Shown piece by piece: positions 1-6,056 of a DNA stretch of 8,183 bases. The notes under the pieces were generated by a model. That model made no database searches. It had not been told where the DNA came from and saw only the letters and a list, made by a program, of their open reading frames with translations. The stretch's first letter is position 1. Every line of letters begins with the position of its first letter. Origin of the DNA: an uncultured Clostridia bacterium (GTDB lineage: Bacteria; Bacillota; Clostridia; Lachnospirales; Lachnospiraceae); assembly GCA_946614685.1 (NCBI GenBank), contig CAMOHF010000040.1:1-8183 (forward strand), written 5' to 3'. Made by a program: the position numbers and the translations under genes.

Positions 1-1133
1 GCCACCTCTGGGATGTCATCCCCTGAAAGTCCCTGAGGGTATCCCTTGCCGTCGTAGCGTTCACGGTGATAGCGCGCACCGTCGCTTAGGTTCGGAACCT
101 CACTGATCATGGCAAGCAGATCTCCGCCAAGTACGGTATGCGAGCGCATCAGTTCCCGCTCTTCCTCCGTCAGCTCCGTCTCCTTCACCACAAGTTCGTC
201 CGGAAGCTCCAGCTTGCCGATGTCGTGCAGCATCGCGGTGAAATACACCCTGTCGCAGGTCCGCTCGTCCATACCGTTTCGACTTGCCATCTCTCTGGCG
301 TAAGTCGCCACGCGCCTGGAGTGCCCCGGCGTGATCCTGTCCTTGCTGTCGATGATGGTGGAAATCATCGTCGCCGTCTGGTCGAAGAGTCTCCGCATCA
401 CCTGCTGCTGTTCCTTCAGACGTTCGAGCTCGGTCCGGTTCGCGCGCTCCACCGTCTTGTTCATCTCAACCAAAGCAAAGATATACAGAAGCACCGACAT
501 ACCTACGATCGTCATATTGATGAAGGAGATGCCGTAGAAGAATACCTGCAAAAAACACGCGGCCACGGGCACGACCGTAAAAAGCATGATCGAGACAAAG
601 AGAAGATTTGCGATCCGCTTTCTGTACTGTACCGTCACAGAGATCTGCATGATCATCACGATCAGAGGAAAGACATAGCACAGGATAAATCCCGATCCTC
701 TCTGATACTGGTTTTGCGCATCAAATGTATAGTAAAGCCCGGTAAACTGCGACAGGATCAGCATGATCCAGCCGATGGTCACCATAAATTCCGCCGTGAT
801 CAGCCGCCTGGGCGTAGCTTCAAGCCCCATCTCCTTCTTCGCCACATCCGACAGATAGAGGTTCATGGCGTGTACCTCGGCCAGTGTCAGAAAGTACACC
901 AGGAAGTTGGTAATCCTGACCACCCAATAACCTTCGGGTGTGGTATTGCCGCGGTAGAGATATGCAAGCCGGTCAGCTAAAAGGAGGATGCAGGATGCTA
1001 CCTCCATGTAGACAAGCGACAATCTGCGCCTCTTCGGAAGCACCTTGGAAATTGCAGCAAATACGGCGGTGATGGCGCAGATGCCCGAAAGCACCAGCAT
1101 GATATTTAATTGATGTCTCCTGATCAGTTCCAT
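1..1133 (-). CDS. Membrane-bound HD-GYP domain protein, 7-TM sensor type (3' end cut by window edge)
   Basis: Probable cyclic-di-GMP phosphodiesterase or related HD-GYP hydrolase, anchored in the membrane. 377 codons are visible and the frame runs off the left edge without a stop. Residues 1-225 hold about seven hydrophobic helices (roughly 11-29, 41-60, 70-93, 113-134, 148-170, 176-197, 202-225). A charged, probably coiled-coil linker follows (226-250), then the HD-GYP domain from about 252. Visible motifs are GHSRRV (H271), HDIGK (303-307), SHT (H332) and YHRERYDGKGYPQGL (355-369). The canonical motif is HHExxDGxGYP; here the second histidine is arginine (R357), so one metal ligand is altered. 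The rest of the domain lies outside the window. ATG 1133 is chosen because an AAGGTGAG ribosome binding site sits 5 bases upstream, overlapping the stop of the preceding gene. Seven bases separate the two genes' ends, which suggests translational coupling. The family assignment is strong; substrate and signal are unknown. Confidence 0.9.
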   Translation of the reverse strand, partial: MELIRRHQLNIMLVLSGICAITAVFAAISKVLPKRRRLSLVYMEVASCILLLADRLAYLYRGNTTPEGYWVVRITNFLVYFLTLAEVHAMNLYLSDVAKKEMGLEATPRRLITAEFMVTIGWIMLILSQFTGLYYTFDAQNQYQRGSGFILCYVFPLIVMIMQISVTVQYRKRIANLLFVSIMLFTVVPVAACFLQVFFYGISFINMTIVGMSVLLYIFALVEMNKTVERANRTELERLKEQQQVMRRLFDQTATMISTIIDSKDRITPGHSRRVATYAREMASRNGMDERTCDRVYFTAMLHDIGKLELPDELVVKETELTEEERELMRSHTVLGGDLLAMISEVPNLSDGARYHRERYDGKGYPQGLSGDDIPEV

Positions 1134-1138
1134 AGTTT

Positions 1139-1146
1139 CTCACCTT
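1139..1146 (-). promoter_or_regulatory. Ribosome binding site overlapping the upstream stop codon
   Basis: On the minus strand AAGGTGAG occupies 1146-1139, leaving 5 bases to the ATG at 1133. The stop TGA of the upstream HD-GYP gene (1142-1140) lies inside this site. A ribosome terminating there would cover the next start signal, the usual layout for translational coupling. This site also fixes the start of the downstream gene. Confidence 0.75.
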
Positions 1147-2858
1147 GTATCCTGTTCCGCGTTCGCGCTTTCCTCGCGATATTTCGCAAGCACTCGCTCC
1201 ACCTCGGGAAGCGACTCCATAAAGACCTCCACGCACTTCGGATCGAACTGCGTGCCGACGCCGTCCTGTATGATCTTTATGGCCTCCTCGATGGAAAAGG
1301 GCGGCTTGTAGACGCGGGGTGAAGTAAGCGCGTCAAATACATCGGCAACCGCCATGATACGCGCGGAAAGCGGGATCACCTGTCCGTGCAGTCCCTCGGG
1401 GTATCCCTTGCCGTCCCAGCGCTCGTGGTGGTAGGCCGCCATATTTCTCGCCTCGGTCAGGTAGCTCTCGCCGCCAACCGTCTCGATGGCATTCTCTAAA
1501 ATCTTCTTACCTGCGATGGTATGTGTCTTCATAATGGCAAATTCGTCTTCCGTCAGTCGGCCCGGCTTTTGGAGCACGGCATCCGGAACGTTGATCTTTC
1601 CGATATCGTGAAGCGGCGCGGACATCTCCACGTCATGCATGTACTTATCCGTAAGCTTCTCGGCATAGTAGCCTCTTCTCTTTAAGCCGTCGACGATAAT
1701 GCGCACATAGGCCGCAGTCTTTTGAATATGTGCTCCCGTGTCCGAGTCGCGGTTCTCGACTAAGTCCGCCATGGTAATGATCAGTCCGGCCTGCATCTTT
1801 TCATTTGCATCCGCAAGCATACGGATGCTGCGCATCTGCTCCGTGGTGGAAACCGCCATCTCGCAGACCGATCGATACAGTCGCTCGAGTTCGTCGTTCG
1901 TCCGGATATCCAGTTTCTGAAGGCGCTTGACACTCTCGTCGAGGCGTTCCTGATCGTCAATGTTCTTTAAGTAGTCGTTGATCGCATTCTCCAGGCTGCC
2001 GAGCGGGTATACAAGGAAGCGGTCTCCCAGCCAGATACAGCCTGCCAGAAAGAGGGCCAGCGTTCCGAAGAAGACCAGGATGGATTTGATGGTATAGTTT
2101 TTCGAGAAGACCGCATCGGGATTCATACGCGCGCCCACGATACCGAGCAGGAAATTCATCGCCAGAATACCGGTCAAAAGCGCAAGGATGATCCTGCCCC
2201 GGAGCGATCTTGCGTTTCCTCGTATATGGGAGTTGATCTTCTCCATATCCTCCGCGGAAAGCGGCGCCTGCTTCCACCCGCCGTACCGGAGGCCGTTTCT
2301 GCTCTCCGGAGACATGAACAGATGGATCATCAGCGCGACCAAAACCGAGATACCCTTGTCCACCAAATTGATCCCGAGAAAGACAAAAACGCTGATCACG
2401 AAATAGTACTTTTTATGATCCCCAACCAGAATTGCCGCGGAATCGGCCACGTAGTCAAGTCCCGCTTTCCCGAAGAGCATCCACTGGATCAGGATCGAGA
2501 GCACGCCGCTTATGATGGTGACAAGAAAGATCAGATTCACCTTGCCCGCCATCGTGCGGCATCTGTCCTTCTCGCCGAACCAGTCCGTCACAAAGGCGAT
2601 CAGCACGCCGACCAAAGAAAAGTAGAGTGAATTCGGATTGAAGGCCCAGCATACCAGATTGGTGAGCACCGCCGTGGTGATACCCGGAAAGAGTCCGCCC
2701 GTGTAAGCTGCGAAGACGGTACCGATGGTATCAAAGTAAAACGGAAGCTTCATGCGGGATGCCACGTAGTTAAAGGCCACGTTCACCGCAACACAGACTA
2801 GGATCATCCATGCGCGGTAGATACCGTGTTTATCTATTTTTCGGATGGGGAGATTCAT
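1140..2858 (-). CDS. HD-GYP domain protein with ECF S-component-like membrane region and HAMP-like linker
   Basis: Predicted membrane receptor with cytoplasmic cyclic-di-GMP phosphodiesterase activity, 572 residues, complete. Residues 15-182 form a multi-helix membrane region. The segment from 39 (PFYFDTIGT, then AYTGGLFPGITTAVLTN) resembles the first helices of ECF-transporter S components, which bind small molecules such as vitamins. Two further helices (about 222-242 and 258-278) flank a short outer loop. A HAMP-like linker follows (about 283-340, with P285 and the DELERL segment). The HD-GYP domain spans about 358-550 with every expected motif: ENRDSDTGAH (368-377), HDIGK (417-421), KTHT (H446), HHERWDGKGYPEG (477-489), LSARIMAVADVFDAL (497-511) and GTQFDP (535-540). 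The start at 2858 has AAAAGGAG 8 bases upstream. The gene lies just after a terminator and is followed at 7 bases by a second HD-GYP gene. The ECF-like reading comes from pattern memory and is less certain than the HD-GYP call; the ligand is unknown. Confidence 0.93.
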   Translation of the reverse strand: MNLPIRKIDKHGIYRAWMILVCVAVNVAFNYVASRMKLPFYFDTIGTVFAAYTGGLFPGITTAVLTNLVCWAFNPNSLYFSLVGVLIAFVTDWFGEKDRCRTMAGKVNLIFLVTIISGVLSILIQWMLFGKAGLDYVADSAAILVGDHKKYYFVISVFVFLGINLVDKGISVLVALMIHLFMSPESRNGLRYGGWKQAPLSAEDMEKINSHIRGNARSLRGRIILALLTGILAMNFLLGIVGARMNPDAVFSKNYTIKSILVFFGTLALFLAGCIWLGDRFLVYPLGSLENAINDYLKNIDDQERLDESVKRLQKLDIRTNDELERLYRSVCEMAVSTTEQMRSIRMLADANEKMQAGLIITMADLVENRDSDTGAHIQKTAAYVRIIVDGLKRRGYYAEKLTDKYMHDVEMSAPLHDIGKINVPDAVLQKPGRLTEDEFAIMKTHTIAGKKILENAIETVGGESYLTEARNMAAYHHERWDGKGYPEGLHGQVIPLSARIMAVADVFDALTSPRVYKPPFSIEEAIKIIQDGVGTQFDPKCVEVFMESLPEVERVLAKYREESANAEQDTR

Positions 2859-2886
2859 ACGGGATACTCCTTTTCAACAGTATGAC

Positions 2887-2918
2887 AAAATACCCCGCAA
2901 CGTCCGTCGCGGGGTTTT
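2887..2918 (-). terminator. Rho-independent terminator after the phosphohexomutase gene
   Basis: A perfect 7-base-pair stem (2892-2898 with 2909-2915; ACCCCGC on the minus strand pairing with GCGGGGT) encloses a 10-base loop. On the minus strand it is followed by TATTTTG. An A-run/T-run on the two flanks extends the stem past a one-base bulge, so it could also work on the plus strand. It starts about 10 bases after the mutase stop (2928) and ends 28 bases before the next start (2858). It therefore marks the likely boundary between the housekeeping block and the HD-GYP pair. The T-tract is short, so some readthrough is possible. Confidence 0.8.
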
Positions 2919-2927
2919 GCTTATATA

Positions 2928-4655
2928 CTACATCATATGGTCGATCATCTTGAGGAGCTCGTTCTTGAACTCTTCCGACTTGGCTTCGGCATCTTCCAGG
3001 CTGCTTCCCACGATACCGTAGTAGAACTTGATCTTCGGCTCAGTACCGGAAGGTCTGACACAGAGCCAGGTTCCGTCTTCCATCTCGTAGTAAACCACGT
3101 TGGACTTCGGAAGCTGTGTCGGAAGAACCGCATTGTTCTTCATATTGATGGCAGTATCGTTGTCGTAGTTTCTTGCCCAGGTTACGGGACGGCCTGCAAT
3201 CTCCTTCGGCGTGTTCGCCTTCAGCTGGTCCATAATGGACTTGATCTTCTCGCCACCCTCAATGCCCTTCATGGTGAGGGTTTCGATCTTGTCCACATGA
3301 TAGCCGTACTTCTCGTAGATATCGATCATCGCATCCCAAAGGGTCTTGCCCAAGGAGCGATAGTAAGCCGCAGCCTCGCACAGTGCCATCGTCGCAACGA
3401 TCGCATCCTTGTCTCTTGCATGTGTACCGATCAGGCAACCGTAACTCTCCTCGAAGCCGAAGAGAAAGGTGCCGTGACCCTTCTGCTCGAACTCGAGCAT
3501 CTTCTGTCCGATATACTTAAATCCGGTCAGAACCTCGATCAGTTCCACACCGTACTCTTTCGCCATACCGTCTACCAAATTCGTCGTAACGATAGACTTG
3601 ATCAGCGCGCCGTCCTCGGGGATACCGCGGGTAGCCTTGATCTGAGACAGCTCGTACTCCGCAAGCAGACTTCCGGACATGTTGCCGGTAAGCGCATGGT
3701 ACTCGCCCTCCTTGTCCTTCACATAGACGCCGAGTCTGTCCGCGTCGGGATCTGTGGCAAGCACAAGATCCGCATCCTGCTTCTTCGCAAGTGCGAGTGC
3801 AAGTTCAAATGCCTCTGCTGCCTCGGGATTCGGATAGGATACCGTCGGGAAATTGCCGTCGGGAAGCTCCTGCTCGGGTACGACCATCACATGCTCGAAG
3901 CCGATCTCTCGAAGGATCCTTCTGGCGGGGATGTTGCCGGTGCCGTGAAGCGGTGTATATACGACTTTGATATCCTTGCCGTACTTGTCGATGCAATCCT
4001 GGTGGATCACAAGTTTCTTAAGTTCTGCCATGTAGGCGTCATCCACTTCCTTGCCGATGATCTCATAGAGACCTTCGTGGATGGCTTCCTGCTTGGGCAT
4101 GGTACGCGCATCCTGCACGGTGATGGACTTCACTTCGCGCATGATACCTGCATCATGGGGCGGGGTGATCTGCGCGCCGTCCTCCCAGTACACCTTGTAA
4201 CCGTTGTACTCGGCAGGGTTGTGGCTTGCGGTGATATTGATGCCCGCAACACAGTTTAAGTAGCGGACAGCGAAGGAAAGCTCCGGTGTCGGGCGCAGGG
4301 ACTCAAAGACATAAGCCTTGATGCCGTTCGCTGCGAGGCAAAGTGCTGCCACATCCGCGAATTCCGGAGAACATCTTCTGGAGTCGAAGGCGATGGCGAC
4401 GCCGCGGGACTGCTTCTTTCTGTGGATGATATAGTTCGCAAGACCCTGGGTTGCCTTCGCAACCACGTAGTCGTTCATGCGGTTGATGCCGGCACCGATA
4501 ATGCCGCGAAGTCCGGCGGTACCGAATTCGAGATCCGCGTAGAAACGCTCCTTGATCTCCTTCTCATCATCCTTTATGGCCAGAAGTTCCTGTCTGGTCT
4601 CCTCGCTGAAGAAGGGGTTGGTCACCCACTCTTCATAAATCTTCCTGTAATCCAT
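2928..4655 (-). CDS. pgcA: Phosphoglucomutase/phosphomannomutase (alpha-D-phosphohexomutase family, PgcA-like)
   Basis: Cytoplasmic enzyme that moves phosphate between C6 and C1 of a hexose, typically glucose-6-phosphate to glucose-1-phosphate, via a phosphoserine. It supplies UDP-glucose and related precursors for surface polysaccharide, glycolipid or glycogen. At 575 residues it matches the long Firmicute PgcA-type enzymes. Family motifs appear in order: FGTAGLRG (44-51), the phosphoserine loop TASHNP (142-147, S144), the metal loop DPDADR (302-307), the sugar-binding loop GFEESYG (400-406) and the phosphate-binding loop RPSGTEPK (534-541). No key residue is missing. ATG 4655 is preceded by an AGGAGG site (4667-4662) with 6 bases of spacing. 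The lipoprotein gene ends 19 bases upstream, so the two are probably co-transcribed; a terminator follows the stop. Motifs do not separate glucose from mannose specificity, so the gene symbol is a best match rather than proof. Confidence 0.95.
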   Translation of the reverse strand: MDYRKIYEEWVTNPFFSEETRQELLAIKDDEKEIKERFYADLEFGTAGLRGIIGAGINRMNDYVVAKATQGLANYIIHRKKQSRGVAIAFDSRRCSPEFADVAALCLAANGIKAYVFESLRPTPELSFAVRYLNCVAGINITASHNPAEYNGYKVYWEDGAQITPPHDAGIMREVKSITVQDARTMPKQEAIHEGLYEIIGKEVDDAYMAELKKLVIHQDCIDKYGKDIKVVYTPLHGTGNIPARRILREIGFEHVMVVPEQELPDGNFPTVSYPNPEAAEAFELALALAKKQDADLVLATDPDADRLGVYVKDKEGEYHALTGNMSGSLLAEYELSQIKATRGIPEDGALIKSIVTTNLVDGMAKEYGVELIEVLTGFKYIGQKMLEFEQKGHGTFLFGFEESYGCLIGTHARDKDAIVATMALCEAAAYYRSLGKTLWDAMIDIYEKYGYHVDKIETLTMKGIEGGEKIKSIMDQLKANTPKEIAGRPVTWARNYDNDTAINMKNNAVLPTQLPKSNVVYYEMEDGTWLCVRPSGTEPKIKFYYGIVGSSLEDAEAKSEEFKNELLKMIDHMM

Positions 4656-4674
4656 GATGTGCCTCCTCTTTCCT

Positions 4675-6024
4675 CTAATTCGGATCTAATTTCGTAAGCT
4701 CGGGATAGGAAAATTCCTGATCCTTGCCGTCATCCAATGATTGCACGGTGTAGCTCTTGATGATATACCCGGATTTATATAGGGTGATGGTATGCGTGCC
4801 CACCACCTTGTCGATGGTCACTGGCGCGTCGCCGACATAGTCGCCGTCCACATATACCCCGGCACCCTTGGGGGTGCTTACTTTAAATTTGTTCTCGGTC
4901 ACCTTGCCGGTGCCCTCGATCTCCTCCGTCGATGCACGCGTCGCCGGCGTGTCCGTCGCTGATCTTGTGGTCACCCTTGTCGTCGCGGCGGTGGTGGCTT
5001 CCGTGGTGGAATCCGTATCCGTCGCCTTCGCGTCGGGATCCTCTGTAAGACGGATCTTGATCTCCTTCCAATCCTTGTCGATGGTAAACTGTCCGCGCTT
5101 GGGCTTGTAGCCCTTCGCCGATACCGAAAGGTTGTAGGTGCCGTAGAGATTCGTATAAGTCTCTCCGTAGACATCCTCCCCCGCCACCGTGATGGTGACA
5201 TCCTTCGCGTCCTTCGGTTCGAGCACGAAGGAAACGGTGCCCGAAGGGATCGCTATGGAAGACAGATCCACCGCAATCTCCGTGTCTTTTTTCACACGGA
5301 CCTGCTTGGTGTTGCTGTAGCCGGATTTGTTGATGCGCAGGAGATAATCTCCCTCCTCTACGGGGATCAGCATATCCGCCGTCACGGGAACGATGACATC
5401 GTATCCGATCTCGACCATCCCGCCGATATAAGAATCCTGATTCAAGAGCCTGACGTATCCGTGTCCGGTGGTCACGGCTACCGAAACCAGTTTGTTGTTA
5501 AAGATCCAAAGTGTCACCTCATCCTCGGTAGACACCTCGTTTAAGCTGATGCGCTTGCCCTCGTCGTAGGCGGAAGCCTTCGACCAGAGTTTCACGGTCG
5601 TGCCCTTGTAGCAGGCCTTCTCCTCGTCCGGACTGACGCTAAATTTCTTGACCTCGCGAAGCACGGTGGTCTTGCTGTTTAATTGCATGGATACCATCTT
5701 GTCCGTATCGGAGTAATAGACAATATCCACCACGGCGCCGGAGGCAATCTTGTCGATGGTGATCATGCTGCCATAGGTATCCGTAACCGATACGCCGCCA
5801 TGATAGTAGAGCCGCATATCCTTGTCCGTCATACAGTCGATGACATTGATATAGCCGGCTTCGATATTCATCTCGGAGATCACCGCAGTGACGGAAACCT
5901 CCGTCCGCTCCTGCTTCGTCTCTTCCGTATCCTGATACACTTTCACGCCGCCCTTGTCGCCCTTGCAGCCGACAAGAAAGAGCAGGATCAGGGTGATCCA
6001 AATAAGGGATTTCTTTTGTTTCAT
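4675..6024 (-). CDS. Lipoprotein with three PEGA-like beta repeats
   Basis: Predicted surface lipoprotein of 449 residues. KQKK at the N-terminus, a hydrophobic core and the lipobox LVGC give lipidation at C20. Residues 40-200 look beta-rich and contain a GHGYVRLL segment (187-194). Three PEGA-like modules follow, each with the signature G-x9-GY: G225-Y236, G295-Y306 and G409-Y420. The last (about 379-443) is the clearest PEGA domain, with GAGVYVDGDYVGDAPVTI at 387-404. A threonine-rich linker (about 330-378) separates modules two and three and is likely an extended or glycosylated spacer. PEGA domains are known as small extracellular beta modules, thought to bind cell-surface components; the exact role here is unknown. 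ATG 6024 is the only usable start: the frame upstream meets the cca stop with no other start codon. It has no ribosome binding site, unlike its neighbours. It lies 21 bases after cca and 19 before the mutase gene. Confidence 0.85.
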   Translation of the reverse strand: MKQKKSLIWITLILLFLVGCKGDKGGVKVYQDTEETKQERTEVSVTAVISEMNIEAGYINVIDCMTDKDMRLYYHGGVSVTDTYGSMITIDKIASGAVVDIVYYSDTDKMVSMQLNSKTTVLREVKKFSVSPDEEKACYKGTTVKLWSKASAYDEGKRISLNEVSTEDEVTLWIFNNKLVSVAVTTGHGYVRLLNQDSYIGGMVEIGYDVIVPVTADMLIPVEEGDYLLRINKSGYSNTKQVRVKKDTEIAVDLSSIAIPSGTVSFVLEPKDAKDVTITVAGEDVYGETYTNLYGTYNLSVSAKGYKPKRGQFTIDKDWKEIKIRLTEDPDAKATDTDSTTEATTAATTRVTTRSATDTPATRASTEEIEGTGKVTENKFKVSTPKGAGVYVDGDYVGDAPVTIDKVVGTHTITLYKSGYIIKSYTVQSLDDGKDQEFSYPELTKLDPN

Positions 6025-6027
6025 GCT

Positions 6028-6056
6028 ATTATACCCAAAATCATGTCAAATGTGAA
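6028..6056 (-). promoter_or_regulatory. Candidate sigma-A-type promoter at the lipoprotein start
   Basis: On the minus strand TTCACA (6056-6051; 5 of 6 matches to TTGACA) is followed after exactly 17 bases by a perfect TATAAT (6033-6028). The -35 box lies in the last codons of cca. Only three bases separate TATAAT from the lipoprotein ATG at 6024, so the expected start point would fall on or just after the start codon. It could make a leaderless lipoprotein mRNA, or an mRNA serving mainly the downstream mutase, or be chance. There is no extended -10 TG. Confidence 0.45.

Noticed and set aside
138..980. Plus-strand open frame of 280 codons opposite the truncated HD-GYP gene
   Set aside because: The product is rich in His, Asp, Arg and Lys with no family signature, and the opposite strand encodes a clear membrane HD-GYP protein. 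It is an antisense shadow.
2937..4259. Plus-strand open frame of 440 codons opposite the mutase gene
   Set aside because: It has no ribosome binding site, and its His/Arg/Leu/Val-rich protein shows no recognisable domain. It lies wholly opposite a gene with every phosphohexomutase motif. Such long antisense frames arise from the codon bias of the real gene.
6028..6047. TTGACA-like box (6047-6042) as the -35 partner of TATAAT at 6033-6028
   Set aside because: The match to TTGACA is good, but the spacer to TATAAT is only about 10 bases, too short for a sigma-A-type promoter. The TTCACA box 17 bases away is the better partner.
6022..6048. cca and the lipoprotein are in the same frame, separated by one TGA and seven sense codons
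   Set aside because: Readthrough or recoding could in principle fuse them, but the result would put a lipoprotein signal inside a cytoplasmic enzyme. No recoding hairpin is apparent, and both proteins have natural ends. Chance frame agreement is the simpler reading.
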